Shown: positions 10,873 through 22,948 of the stretch, piece by piece | Layout: each line of letters begins with the position of its first letter | Position numbering within the stretch: the first letter of the stretch is position 1 | From: Macrolepiota albuminosa | Lineage: Eukaryota > Basidiomycota > Agaricomycetes > Agaricales > Agaricaceae | Direction of reading: 5' to 3' | Assembly (NCBI GenBank): GCA_027475525.1 | Contig: JAMWFC010000082.1 | Span: forward strand, 930,001 to 994,000 | Length of the DNA stretch: 64,000 nt | Notes under the pieces: generated by a model | The model's input: only the letters and a program-made list of their open reading frames with translations | The model's database searches: none | Told to the model about the DNA's origin: nothing | Program-made: the position numbers and the translations under genes

Positions 10873-12977
10873 TTAATAGGCCTCCGAGGTATCAGCGTTC
10901 ATAATCAAATCCCTTGTGCGGTTATTCCGGGGCCGTATACGACAGTCGAATGGGGAAGGTTGACTATGTAATCATTCAATATCTCCAGGCCACACGGACA
11001 AGTGAATGAGAAATACCTCGTAATGCCGGTACTGAATTTGACTTGAGGTGTTATTTCCTTGCCATCAGCTCCGATAGGTTTTGACACGTTGAAAGTAGCC
11101 AGGATAGACGCAATTGCAATCCATAGACTCGCATCAGCAAGATGACGGCCAGGACAGATCCTAATTTTTTCTCGACTGATTTCCAACGAAAGATTCACAA
11201 GGAGCTTTCATACCTACGTCCAAAACCAAACGGCCCATTTGGAGATGGCTCATTATTTCCTTCAGGTAGAGGAAGGTAACGAGACGGATTGAAGGTTTGT
11301 GGATCCTTATAGACTTTTTGATCAAGTGCCATGCCTCTGAATGAGTTGATGAGCCCATAATACATACAGTGGTAGCACTAAGGGTGACCTGGTGTTCGCT
11401 ATCATGAGACAACCCTTGGGTATGAACATTCCACGATAGATGTCATCTTCCAAAGAACGATGTGGCACGCCTGCGGGCCAACGATGAGTGTGTTTCTTTC
11501 TTGTTGTCTCGAACTCGAAGACGCACCTAGTGGGACTACCGGGTTCCATCTACAACAATAATTGAATGGGCTCCAATAGGAGTACATTTAGAGACAGACC
11601 TCAGAGTCTCATTGAGTATACATTGGACATAGGGCAAGGAAACACGGTCTGAAAACTCAGGAAGACGCCCTGGTCCTATGACAGAGTCGATCTCTTCTTG
11701 CGCTCGTTTCTGGCATTCTGGATGAAGAACCATCGCCAAGAAAAAGACAGATAATGTATTCCATGTCTGATGGCGTACATCAGCCATACTAATAACAGAT
11801 CCATAAGATATTCATACCGTCTCTGCTCCAGCACAATATATCACACCTGCTGTGCCCTTGATATCAAGAACATCACTTGAGTTGTCGGGTTCGCCAGGAT
11901 CGAGGGAGTCCAGCATTTGAGATACAAATGAAGGCTTGGCCGTTCCTGCTGCCTATAAATCGCTTTAGCCCATCGAAATCGAATTTGGACCCAGAAACGC
12001 ACTAGTTCTGCTTTTGCATTGTCGAAAGGGTAATCATGCAGCTTCCTAATAGCACCCTTTTGACTGCGTGCGAATCCGGCATAATAGGCACCAGGAAACC
12101 ACGATGGGAAATACTTAACTGTCAGAATCGTCAGCCGTTGTGCCGACAGTTGGGTTTATTTTCACTCACGAATGGGAAAGAAATCAATTGGCGTATTTCC
12201 GGGCGCGCCAGCATTGCTGATAGCAAAACTAGTGTTGTCCGCAATATCAAGATACGGATCCTCGTCGGAAGTAATTTGGTGACCATATGCGACCCTCATT
12301 ATAATGGAAGTAGAAAATCTAGTGGTGAGCAGATATCCGGTGACTCCAGTATTTTGGTCAAGTGATTGATAATCCCTCACCGTCGTAAGCAATCCTCCCT
12401 GCGAGATTCATCCGAGTGCAAGCTTTGGAGAAGAATGCGACTTGCTTGTGTTTGAATTGGTTGATAAAATATGACATTCGTTGACTTAAGGTGTTCTTGG
12501 AGCATCTTTCGGTATTTCTGGAAAGGTTTCCCATAACCTGTGAAGGTCAATGATTCCCTCCAGCCCATGCTGCCATAACATCAGCCAGAGTTGGCCTGTC
12601 AAAGGAGGTAACACACAGTTCATATGTAGGAAAGTAGGGCCTATCGCTATAATTTGCACTTCTCTTATCAAGGAGGTCTATGGCAGCCTCAACACTGTTT
12701 AGCACAATTATCGGTCTTCCTAGCATTTCGAGATACATAACATCCCCTGGAGACAGTGAATTGGCACCTAGGGCTTCTAAAAAGGCATACCGTATGTCTT
12801 TCCCAATTCATATAACGCTACATCTTGGTTCTCGGCGGGAATCTTCAATACGTGACCTATGAGTGGATCACCGGGAGGCCCAGGAGGTAGATGAAGGTGT
12901 TTCTTGCGGTTTTTCTTCATCAAGAACAGCACGAAAGCAACAGCGAGGACCAATGGAAATACAAGTAGTGATGACAT
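10873..12977 (-). CDS. cytochrome P450 monooxygenase, copy A
   Basis: Twelve exons (12791-12977, 12617-12746, 12381-12569, 12170-12318, 12003-12118, 11818-11952, 11600-11766, 11527-11549, 11389-11470, 11214-11336, 11017-11160, 10873-10963) give 1536 nt, 511 residues. An N-terminal membrane anchor (LLVFPLVLAVAFVLFLM) is followed by the proline hinge LPPGPPGDP. The I-helix reads AGAET-T, the K-helix ExxR is ETLR (355-358), the PERF-like region is FNPSRY, and the heme loop FGFGRRICPGRH puts the thiolate at Cys436. The motif YSDRP before LMGW is typical of the fungal O-methylsterigmatocystin-oxidoreductase-like group. The substrate is unknown. The enzyme should sit on the ER and use an NADPH-P450 reductase. 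A paralogue with the same exon plan lies 21 kb away. Confidence 0.93.
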
Positions 12978-15155
12978 TGGATCACAGATATAGGTCGAAA
13001 TGTTTCTTAAATAGATTTCGGCAATGTCAAGATGGGTGGATGAAGCATTGAGATCATATGACAGTACCAATATGAATTAATATCACGTCCAGGAAGCAAT
13101 GATGCGTGTGATCGCTCCTAGTAGTTAATTCAATCGCCACAGCCTGTTCTCGGGAGACGGCTGGTAAAATAGTTCACTCGGACGTGATTTCCCAGCTGCA
13201 GGCATGATTTAGGCCAAATAATTCCAGCCAGTCTTCCGAAAGGTAATATTTCCATACGCCCAGGAGGTCATACTTGTCCGAACTCACAGGCGCTCTCCTG
13301 ATTGAACATAGATAGGCTGATGAGAATTACGTGTTCAGAAGCAATGATGCAGAGATGCTGGAAGAAGCAAAGAAACGATATTGATCAATCGTTATCCGAG
13401 TACGATGAGTCCATGACCTAATTCCCCAATTATAGGGAGTGGGCAACGCATGACATGGAGGTGGTCCTAGCAGCGATTAATGGATATATGCGAAGAATGA
13501 TTACAAGGGGAAAGCCGCCCAGACGGCACAGCTGACGCTTAGCCACGCCAGACAGACTAACACCGTGCTTGAGTTCCTCTGACAGGTTTTTTGGGGTAAG
13601 CACCTGAACAGGAGTGAGCATATAGGTTACGTGACTTGAAGCTGATAGGACGGAGTCCTTGTTCAAAAGGAAAAGCAAGGGGATAATCTATCAGATTCAG
13701 ACGTTTGTGGGCGGCAAGGTGATGACGTACCGCGCAGCCATTATCTCAACCACAACAGGTCTTTCATCGCGTTCGCCTAGCGTCGGCTCTTGTCGGTTCC
13801 ATTCTTCTCAGCCATCTAGTGTTTCAAGGACCTCGGACCCAGACTGCTATAGTCCAAAGATCGTCCAGGAACTCAACCGCAGTTGCCCTTTCTTCCTGTG
13901 CCGAAAATGGCTGTTTAAAGGCAGAAAGACCTCTTATTTTTTTCTAAAACAAATTCGAAGTAAAACTTTGCTTGGATTTCCCCTTTGGCGGAGCCATACT
14001 CACTGAAAGAACTTCAAGTGCTGTGTACCGGATGATCAGAAACTATCTAGGGATAGTCCGATAAGAGCGAACGGCTTGGCTTTTGCCAGTTGTTTGGGTC
14101 TAGAATGATAACGCGAAGAATGCAGCCCAGAGTTCGGTGTGCTGCTGTAACGTTGTGCCTAAAATGGAACACGTCGGAATTGCACTCAGTTGGACTACAT
14201 ACCTGTCCAGTATTAGAACAAACATCGTCACTATACTGTGACCCGTTACGCAGAGTGGAGGAGGCTCTGGAACTGCCAGTCATTTCCATAGCGGGAACCC
14301 AAACCGCTGCAGCTGCAGTTCTAAGAAATTTCTGTTAAACAAACAACTAATCAAATAAACTCTCAAGATAATCTTTCCTCCTTGTTCGTGGCTTCACCAG
14401 AGTCATATATAGGATGACGCGGTTTTCACCATCCTACCGGAGATAAGAACGACCCTCGTTTAGATATGTGATTTCTCTCAATTTCATATTTTTCGCCCCA
14501 TTTGCATATTGCTTTGTCTGAAATTTGAAGAAATTCTGGCCTAGAATGTCACGAGTTGAGAAAACTCAACCTATATGTCCTATGAGCGAAGTCTAGAGCT
14601 ACGTATCTTGAGGAAGCATCTGAGAAATGAGAGTTGCACCAGGAACACCAAGATGCTCGCTGGCAAAGAAATGATAGTCACGGTTGTATATGCCGAGTTG
14701 AAAAGAAAAACTCCGTAGAACTCGTTCGTCTCGGCTGCAAAAGCTAACGCTTCATAAGCCTTGACGCTTGAAGCTTGACCTCCCGTTGAACGGAATAATA
14801 ATCAGAGACCAATAGACTTGGTGAAAACTAGTCATCGATGCCGGTAGTACTCAGCCTGTTCATGAAACTTAGGCGGGAAGAATAAACTACCTGAACGTCA
14901 GCAGAAAACCTATAAACCAGTTTGAGGAGAAAACCCAATACCTGTATCGAAATACGCCCATCATGAACTAGCATGGACTGGTCTCACTGCCCTTCCTTGA
15001 CTATCTTTTAGGTGAAAATCGGTGCTTGGAAACACACGAGAAGCTATGGCTTCAGACCTATATGGACGTAAGGTCCTTGTTGGTGGGACGGAGAATCTTT
15101 CGCTTTCTCCACGTCATCACCATCAGGTTTTAGAACCACCAAGCCCAGGGTTGTC
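12978..15155. other. long intergenic region, no gene recognised
   Basis: About 2.2 kb upstream of P450 copy A. Frames such as 13430-13678 (-), 13659-14006 (+) and 14047-14289 (-) have no recognisable domain and overlap one another. A short motif near 13200 resembles one upstream of the second P450 (AGYTGCAGGCATGATTT), the only shared trace outside exons that I see. Confidence 0.4.
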
Positions 15156-15395
15156 TATGTTAGAACTAGGTACTTAGATAGACCGCCTGACAATATAAGT
15201 AAGTTTAGAGTCCTCAGTTCAATACTCAATTGACTGTAGCTACCTGACAATATAAGTAAGTTTAGAGTCTGTGAGGTAGCGTAAGAACGTATGAATTGAT
15301 GTAATAGTGATGTTTGCTTACCCTCAGTTCAATACTCAATTGACTGAGGGTATTCGTAGCATAGTGTCCGTATATATACGTATTCTTGTAACAAT
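15156..15395. repeat. repeat cluster with a 30-bp near-palindrome, possible LTR remnant
   Basis: A 27-bp unit occurs at 15186-15212 and 15243-15269, and a 24-bp unit at 15212-15235 and 15322-15345. The second sits in an imperfect inverted repeat, 15321-15350, whose arms are CCCTCAGT and ACTGAGGG. A related inverted repeat with a similar downstream stretch lies at 37427-37453. The block starts TGTTAGAAC and ends TGTAACA, LTR-like ends, but no target duplication is found. It may be a solo LTR or a short non-autonomous element. Confidence 0.4.
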
Positions 15396-15722
15396 GGAGG
15401 GCCACATAAGTGGCCGGCGTGATATAAGTGACGAGTTGAAAGGGTAGTGATGGAGATAAGGCACAATGGGCGGACGTAGGGGTCGATGGTGCTTTGACGA
15501 TCAGTGAATCGGACGACTAACAGTCTACTGCTGCCACCGTGCTAGCCCTGTACATGCATGAGAGTAATCTCAAGAGTGAATAGACTTGTTTAATTGTGCG
15601 GTTTTAGCGAGAAATATGACGACAACTTTGAATTCTATGTCATGTCAATAAGCGTAACATCAGGAGCAAGACCTCTGTTGTCGTGATCTACTGGATTTCA
15701 TCTCGTGTATATCGCCACTACT

Positions 15723-17208
15723 ATGGGTAACAACCGATGTTCTTCGTTGAAAGCCGCTGGAAATCGACAATCTCAACATTCAAAAGACATCGAGAAACTT
15801 GCTGATTATATGAAGTCGGACAAGTGCAAGAATGTCGTCCTCATGGTTTGTAGAGCGTTGTCCTCAATAAAAGTTTCTGGTTGTCCCAATCTGACTCTAA
15901 CCTTGCTTTCCGATGAATATAGCTGGGTGCTGGTGAGGATCATTGCATGGAAGTATGCTCCAATCTCACACGATGACGGTCACAGGCGTTAGCACATCTG
16001 CTGGTATTCCTGACTTCAGATCTCCAAAAACAGGTAAGTGATTTGACTGCCTAGATAGATGATCCTTTAACTTGACTATTTGTATCTATCAGGGTTATAT
16101 GTGAGTCTCTTATGAGACCCAGAGAAAGTATTATAGTTCATCGAGATCTTCTAGTCTAACCTGTCAAGATTGAAACTCCCTCATCCAGAAGCCGTATTTG
16201 AGATTGGCTTTTTCCGCAGGAACCCTGTTCCTTGTACGTCCTCTCTATTTCCTCATTTTGAGTTTCTTCTCATTTTCCAATCAGTCTACACCCTCGCCGC
16301 TGAACTATATCCAGGTTCATTCCGCCCTACACCCACCCACTCATTCGTCAAGCTCCTCTCGACACACAACGTTCTTCACACCTGCTTCACACAGAACATT
16401 GACACGCTCGAACGGCGAGCTGGTATCTCTGCAGAAAAAATTGTCGAAGCGCATGGTAGCTTTGCAACGCAACGCTGTATCGATTGTCGCACGCCCTTTG
16501 ATGATGATGAAATGCGGGATATTGTCTTAGGTGAACGGGCGCCAGGGCAGGAAGTGGGCATCCCGAGGTGTAAGGAGGAACAGTGTGGAGGCTTGGTGAA
16601 GCCTGACATCGTGTTCTTCGGGGAAGCGGTATGTCATGCACTTACCGACCTCCTTACTACGATCGAATACCAATTTATAAAACCAGCTCCCTGACCGCTT
16701 CATTGAGAAAATTCCCGCAGTCGGCCAGGCTGATCTCCTTATTATCATTGGCACATCTCTCACTGTACACCCTTTCGCATCCCTCGCAGGAATGGTGGAC
16801 GGAAGCTGCCTCCGTGTCTTGATCAACCTCGAGCGTGTGGGTGACATTGGCCGGCGTCCAAGTGACATTATTCTTTTGGGTGAGTGTGATGCAATTGTAC
16901 GGGAGCTATGTGCGGCACTAGGGTGGGCGGAGGAACTTGAGAGAGCATGGGCGGAGACGGCGATGACGACCCCTCGGATGGTGGTCGAGGCGAAAGGCAA
17001 AAGTGAAGGCAAGGAGAGAGGGGGGAAGGAGGAAGAGGTGTTAGAGAAGGAGATTAATAAGATTACGGATGCTATTGAGAAACAGCTAGATTTGGCGGAG
17101 GGTTCGAAGCAAGGTTCAACGAAGGCCGAACCATCTGCGACTGTCGAGGGGAAGAAACCATATGACATGCAGTTATCATCGGAAGAGGTGTCGGGAAGTA
17201 AGGTGTGA
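15723..17208 (+). CDS. NAD-dependent protein deacetylase, sirtuin (SIR2/Hst2-like)
   Basis: Seven exons (15723-15845, 15923-15932, 15986-16033, 16093-16100, 16155-16233, 16285-16628, 16687-17208) sum to 1134 nt, 377 residues. The NAD-binding motif GAGVSTSAGIPDFRSP is followed by TGLYSNL and LPHPEAVFEI, FTQNID, catalytic His146 in VEAHGSF, zinc cysteines 154, 157, 185 and 190, VKPDIVFFGEALP, GTSLTVHPF and VLINLERVG. The block order and the LPHPEA motif are those of class I, SIRT2/Hst2-type enzymes, which remove acyl groups from lysines using NAD. The C-terminal ~90 residues are charged, Lys/Glu-rich and probably disordered. Exons 2 (10 nt) and 4 (8 nt) are micro-exons forced by the conserved motifs. 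The extension and lack of a targeting signal leave nuclear or cytoplasmic location open. Confidence 0.92.
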
Positions 17209-17939
17209 TGATGAAGTAAAGGGATTTATTGAGACGGATTCTCGACTATAACCGTGCGTTTGATATAAAGACTTCTCGTATGCCTTGGCTTCTCTCATTT
17301 TTGTGGCGACCGTTCAATCTACGTCCTGAGACTAGAACTTCCAATTCCTTTTTTAGTAAATCTCATCTGGATTCGATTCCGGAGTATCACTGCCGACAAG
17401 GCTGTTATATTGCGATCTGTTGCCACCAAGTTCCTGAGGAATTCATTATAATCCATCAGGAGATTCTCCAGGAACAATTCGATCGTGATTTCACACCACC
17501 ACTCTTGAACCACTTGGTGCTTGTTTCCTTGTATGGTATGCTTCCCCGTAAACTACAAGCCCCCATCCGTCGATTGATTGTTTCATAACGTACTTCCAGA
17601 TAATTCTTGTTCATAGGCTTCGACTTTGCGCGTCACCTATACTTTCGTTAGCTGGGAATGAATGAGAACAGCAATCATGTCGTAAGTACCTCTGTGCAAG
17701 GTCCTGGCTCTCAGTTCATAAGCGACACGCCACAGACGGTGAGTACCTACTCTAGATCTCGGAACTTGGTTATGATACATGATATGCTTGATACATAATT
17801 ACTCCGTCGTTGACCCCGAGTTATTTGACAGATGTGTTCATAACGTGTTGGAGCAATACGCAGCCCAACTTATCAATCTTTCCGAAGTCCTACAAGTCCT
17901 GCCACGCTAACAAAGATACGATGGCATACCTTCAGTGAG
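17209..17939. other. intergenic, nothing recognised
   Basis: Downstream of the sirtuin. A 119-codon frame at 17229-17588 (+) has no family resemblance and lies where the 3' UTR would be. An upstream exon of the DUF6533 gene could be hidden near 17700. Confidence 0.35.
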
Positions 17940-19528
17940 ATGGACACTCGCAATGAGTTTCTCGAGTTACTTCAAGTAACTCAAGTCCAAAAAGTGAGTC
18001 AAAAATTGTACATGTCTGCATTATGCACACCTTAACCTGTCGTCAGTATGTCAACGGTACGTTGGCTCAATATTCGAAATATATTCACTACCTGACGTCA
18101 GATTATTATGTTCTTCGATTTTTCCTTTGTCAAATAACCTAGCTGTCTCGGCCTCGTTATTAGTCTGTGTTTTCCTCTCCATTTAGTTCTTCGCTCTTAC
18201 CAATCTCTACTAGTACTTAGGCTTATGACTACGTTCTCTGTGCCCTTCTTGAAGCCCGATGTATATGGTCCGCTGCTTGGTCAATGTCAAAGATCCTCTA
18301 TCTTATTTCTCGTTACATTCCAATGTTCACCCTCGGTGTGATCTACTATTGCAAGTTTACCACATGCTTTTCAATGTGATTGCTCGACTAAGTATTACAT
18401 GACATAAACAGTTGGGTATCAGCCATCGTCTGATTGTACGTGTCTGCAATCAGAGAAAATCGTCATTGGTGCGCCTATTTAAAGCATATTCGTCACCAGA
18501 GCTGATGACTTGGACATATTTTGCTGTAGGTACCATTGTTGTCTCCATAGCCACTGCGGAAAGTGAGGCATCTTGCACTAACTAGTTCATCACAATGATA
18601 TTCACGACCCGGAGTAGTTTTGTTTATGATACGAGCGTGGGCTGTCTGGGATCGCAGTCGCAAAATTGGCCTTTTACTCATTGCATTTCTTGTGATTACT
18701 GTGGTCGGCAGCATCGTTGTCATCATCATCTGGACCGAAGGCCTGCATCGTAAGAGTTTCCAATCAATGTTCGTCTCCGTGAGGCCTCAGCCTGTCGACA
18801 CAGCCGTCCATATGCCTTTGAATTTAGATGCTTGCGGGTGCATAAATGTGACATCAGGCTATCTCCTTCCTATAACATCTGGAGTGATATTCGCTTTGTG
18901 CACCGGTCAGTTTGGGTGAATACTGCTAAAGCACTTATTAAATCGCTTCCTGGTAGTAACGTTGTCCTTGATGTTTCTCAAAGCATATATATATAAACAC
19001 ATGCGTAAGAAATACCGGTCACATCTTTCCACATTCCAAAGTGATTTGAATCCTTACTCAAGGCGGTACCGGTCCATCGCGATTTGTACGCCTTGTTCAT
19101 GTTCAGGGTTTGTCAGCCTCGTTAACTTTTTGTGCAACTCTGACACTAACTGTCACTGACAGGTATACAATATCATTTCTATCTCTTCTTTTTACCTTTC
19201 TGAAATTCATTTTGAACCCGACTTTGAGAGTACGCCACTTTAACTTTGGTGTCAGAACATAGCTCTAATACAAGACTAGGACCAGCCGAGTTACCAGACT
19301 TTCTTGTTAGAGTATGTAATATGCTATCCTTTTTGCGTTGCCAGAAGGACCAATTTATCTAGATTGCAGCAAGTCATCAGTTCGATTTTGGCTTGTCGGA
19401 TGCTTTTGGAAATCAGAGTATCTTCCACCGAGAACATATCCGATACACTCGAGAGAAGCCTTAGCAGAATTGACTTCAGGCGGACTGAGGAATCAGAGGT
19501 AATCCCAAGATTTGCCACACTTGGGTGA
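17940..19528 (+). CDS. seven-helix membrane protein, DUF6533 family
   Basis: This is a multi-exon gene with an incomplete model. Clear exons: 17940-17993 (MDTRNEFLELLQVTQVQK), 18047-18056 (10 nt), 18143-18162 (20 nt) and from 18221 (AYDYVLCALLEARCIWS, then KILYLISRYIPMF). An exon ends near the run TYFAVGTIVVSIATAE. Then come IVLFMIRAWAVWDRSRK with a helix IGLLLIAFLVITVVGSIVV, a later helix after 18953 (TLSLMFLKAYIY), and a last exon ending with LQQVISSILACRMLLEIR and a stop at 19526-19528. The 'YDY...W...KILYLISRY' block and the final 'ISSILACRMLLEIR' block are diagnostic of DUF6533 proteins, large Agaricomycete families of unknown function. The boundaries between 18300-18600 and 19050-19300 are unresolved, so the reading frame there is not guaranteed. 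Confidence 0.75.
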
Positions 19529-20275
19529 ATGCGCACTTGCTATTCGAAGACGGTGTTGATACCAGCGGAGTCCTCGCGGGGCTGTACATGAAACAGATGA
19601 TAAACCGAAGCCAGTCTCAATTGATAAAAGCGCTTTCCAGAGTTGGGGACCTCGTAGCTGCCGAAATTTTCTTTTGTTTTCTGTTTCAAATGGTGTGTCC
19701 TGGTGCCCTTGTTTTATTTTCCACGCCGACCCAAGAAAATTGACAGTAAGTTGCAATATTCAGTTAAGAAGTCACAAATAACCAATTCAGAAGGAAAGTA
19801 AGAGGCCGGGAAAGAGGCGAGAAGCAGAGCAAATAGTCTAGGAGAAGGCGGTGAAAGAGTATGAGTTCAATATATCATTAAATGACGGATGCCAATGCCA
19901 CTGATGCATTCCATCCAAGAATTTTTCTGGAGATCATTGGTATGGAGTGGAAGAAAAGTCTTGGATGTAGAAGACAACACAGATTTGTTCAAGATTTTGC
20001 GGAACAACCGTTGAAGTCGTGAGGGCAAAGATGACTTTTTGATTAGTTCATTCAAATGGACTTGTTATCGAGTTGGTAGACAAAGTCAATATATATATAT
20101 ATGTATATATTAAATCTTATTATCTCTTGAAAATTGTGCGAAATGTTGAAAATGACTTCCCAGAGGTCTAGCCAAAGTTAACGAAGGTTGTCGAGAGAAG
20201 ATAAGGACACAGAATATTTACTGAACAGAAGTTAAACTACTAATATTACATGTGAAACGACGCTAGGTTCATCTC
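19529..20275. other. intergenic with AT dinucleotide run
   Basis: A convergent gap. An AT/TA microsatellite lies at about 20088-20110. No gene is recognised; short frames on both strands are unsupported. Confidence 0.45.
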
Positions 20276-20976
20276 TCAGAAGTTGCGGCGGCTGTCAAAC
20301 TGTCCGGTCTATAAAGTAATTGTGGTGAGAGGTCGAATATTTAAAATGTGATAACACGTACCGCACGCTCTTGTCCTTTCTCAACGAGATCGGGCTGACC
20401 AGTCATCTTTCCGATGCCCTTCTCAAGACCGCCTAGAGTAACAGTAAGATATCAAAACAACAATTGCAATCAGAATGCATGCCTCGCATCTTGTCGCCCA
20501 CGGAGGGTTTCGTGCCTTGCTGCTGGATACCTTGTTGCTGGCTGATGCCGGATGACGGGTCTGAACCATAGCCAATACCCTGGTTCCTGGGGTCACTACC
20601 GTACGTATCGCCGGTAGAGCCTATCCCAGAGCCAGTCCCGCCGACCCCTGTGCTCGAGCCATAGTTGTCGGACCCAGCCGATCCAATATTGTCGCGTCCG
20701 GAGCTTGTGCCGTATTGGTCGCGACCGCTAGTGTCAAACTGGCCACTGTCGGTGTTCCCGGACGGCCTGCCTTGGGTTCCACCTATGTTACTCTGGCCGT
20801 ATTGCTGACCGCCCAGGTTCTGCTGGTCGAACCCCTGACTTTGCCCTGGACAGTGGCACTTTAGCCAGAGTAAAAGTAGAGACCGAGAAAGATGGCATAC
20901 CGTACTGATTGGTGTTACCACTAAAACCGGTGGACTCGGAGGTAGTGTTATAGTTATCGTTATTTCCGTAAGACAT
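20276..20976 (-). CDS. Gly/Gln/Ser-rich protein with CsbD-like C-terminal motif
   Basis: Exons 20901-20976, 20483-20845, 20362-20432 and 20276-20308 sum to 543 nt, 180 residues. About 125 residues are low-complexity, rich in Gly, Ser, Gln, Asn and Tyr, with repeated GQQYG- and DQYGTSS-like units. The C-terminus VGDKMRGGLEKGIGKMTGQP, then VEKGQERATGQFDS, resembles the CsbD-like motif of small fungal stress-associated proteins (the 'G...KG.ER..G' pattern). A hydrophilic, probably disordered, soluble protein is expected; the stress role is by resemblance only. The second intron must begin with GC (20482-20481) to keep the frame and the motif, a GC-AG intron. Confidence 0.75.
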
Positions 20977-21893
20977 GGTAGTTGTGAATGAACATAGGTG
21001 GCGAGTAAAGCTTGCTTATATACCTTCAGTCGGTGATGTAATGACGAACTTCATGACGTGGGGCACCCAAATTCGCGCATTAGATTGGTGGAGTAAGTGA
21101 AACAGCACCAGACGCGTCACGTACATATGCACAAATAAGCCCTTTCCGAATTCGATACGCACCAAATGGAGACAAGTCGATCCATTTAGTCTCTCTATCT
21201 CAGGGCTTACGCATAAATCGAGCTGTTCATGCAACGCTGTTCCCATGAGGTCCTATCAAGCCATGTCAGAAACCAGCCCTTTTGGTGAGAATGGTTTCAA
21301 GTATGTGGCGCAAAAAGTATGATCAAGGAATAAAAACCAACGAAATTTAGCGGAAGAGTCTCAGATGTAATTCATTTCCAGAGACGTGCAGAATCACGAG
21401 ATATATAATTATGGAATTTCGTAATTGGTCCTGGGAAGTCGGGTTGAAAATATAATGCCCATCCAGACACATCCGTTTGCAACGATTTCTCACAAGTAAG
21501 CATTTGTTATTCCGTATCTCTTGTGATACTCGTTTCCTGATTGTACAACCTCGACGTTTCAACGAAGTAGTCCTTTGTTCTTTTCGTCACTTCATTACTC
21601 TGGCTTCCACACATAGACCGCCGCAGCACATGATACCCTCCACACTCCACCGCCTGATCGAATATGTCATTGGTCAGATCATGTGGCGGCAGCATTTATC
21701 CCCCACTGAGAGTATTTCCCCAATTTTGGAAATCAAATTATGATACTCTGCTGACGTACATAAATCAGAAGAACTCGTTTGGAAAGACTTTGTATCTATT
21801 GACATGTGTTCGATCAAACACGAGGTTAACAGGAGAAATGTAAGGGATAGGGAGGGAACGTGCACGTTTAGCAGAACATTTCGCACGGGCAAC
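20977..21893. other. intergenic, nothing recognised
   Basis: About 0.9 kb, promoter side of the Gly-rich gene and 3' side of the CYSTM-like gene. Frames 21016-21246 and 21347-21562 (-) and 21477-21743 (+) show no family features. Confidence 0.4.
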
Positions 21894-22415
21894 CTATTGA
21901 AATGAAGTTAGTTCAGCTTGACTGAAAGGAGGACAGACTCCACAAATTATGTCGCCAATACAATCGCAGCAACCCTATTGAACATATTACATTAGCACAA
22001 CCCCTTGAATTAGTACGAAAGCACTTGTGACAGACCTCGCAACATTCTGTGAATGCAAGGTAAGAACCAAGGAGCAGACAAGAAAACAATGCAACTAACC
22101 AAAGCACAAGAAGCATCCAATCATCCCCAAGAAGCAATCCTAACCGGATGAGATAAATTAATGGGTATAACAAACCACGATGCCCAATCTCGTCCGCACC
22201 TTTGCCGCACCTCCTCCACGAAGCCTCTGAGCGGGTCCATGGTGGTGACCGCCAGACTCATTCTGAGGAGCCACAGGTGCTACACACTAATATCAGCCAT
22301 AGACCTTTCAGATAGTAGGAAGTTCAGACATACACATTCTCATGCCGTCCGCCTGGGGCTGCGACGTCACTGGGGTAGTCTTGGCAGGGGCGGGGGTAGA
22401 AATGGGGGATTGCAT
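21894..22415 (-). CDS. small cysteine-rich CYSTM-like protein
   Basis: Five exons (22334-22415, 22200-22279, 22100-22139, 22036-22046, 21894-21974) sum to 294 nt, 97 residues. A Pro/Gln/Thr-rich N-terminal half (MQSPISTPAPAKTTP) leads to LRGGGAAKDCFLGMIGCFLC, then FECCEGCCDCIGDIIC and GVCPP. The RGGG..KDCFLG element followed by a Cys-dense tail is the hallmark of small fungal proteins related to CYSTM (cysteine-rich transmembrane) modules, which are membrane-associated and linked to stress tolerance in plants and yeasts. Exon 4 is only 11 nt, chosen because it alone joins ECCE to GCCDC in frame. A copia retrotransposon is inserted about 215 bp upstream of the start. Confidence 0.72.
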
Positions 22416-22630
22416 CGTAGTTAGTTCAAGACAAAGAGATAAGTCTGACTGAGTTATAAAGGAGAAAGAGAATGGCTTGTGTCAAAGTCCGGACTTGAGT
22501 GCGTGCGAGAAGTCGGAGGGTGTGCGGACTTGGGACAAGCTCGTTTCTTTATATGTATTTTCTTTTTATAATATCGGCAAGCCGCAGTAACCCACTATAA
22601 ATAGCCCGGCAGCAGAGTTGATTGATGATG

Positions 22631-22948
22631 TGTCGCAGCATAATAGCGTAACGATGATGTATTCGTATATAATAGACAATATAATAACTGGAGTCAAGTA
22701 TCGAGAGATATAAGTACAAGTTTTGGATAACGTAAGTAAGTAACGCACCTGGAGTCAAGTATCGAGAGATACCTTGACCCCAGATCGAGACAACGTATTT
22801 ATAGCTATACATAAATAGAGTGAAGTCATACGTGTATCATAATATCGTAATGTAGATGTAATTTATCAAATAAAAGAAAACATACGAGGATGATGATAAG
22901 GTGACATCATAATGATATAGCCGGAGTTACGCGTCATTTCCGTTGACA
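22631..22948 (-). repeat. copia 3' LTR
   Basis: 318 bp, TG...CA ended on both strands. It is identical by eye to the other LTR. The gag-pol stop codon (22927-22929) lies inside it. Confidence 0.96.

Noticed and set aside
13430..14338. Several 80-115-codon frames upstream of P450 copy A
   Set aside because: They overlap on both strands, lack recognisable motifs, and show no splice pattern linking them.
17229..17588. 119-codon frame after the sirtuin
   Set aside because: No family resemblance, and it lies in the expected 3' UTR; an overlapping minus frame is equally open.
22549..22812. Short frames in the 3' LTR as genes
   Set aside because: They are the LTR copy of the same open stretch seen in the 5' LTR; no independent gene is likely.
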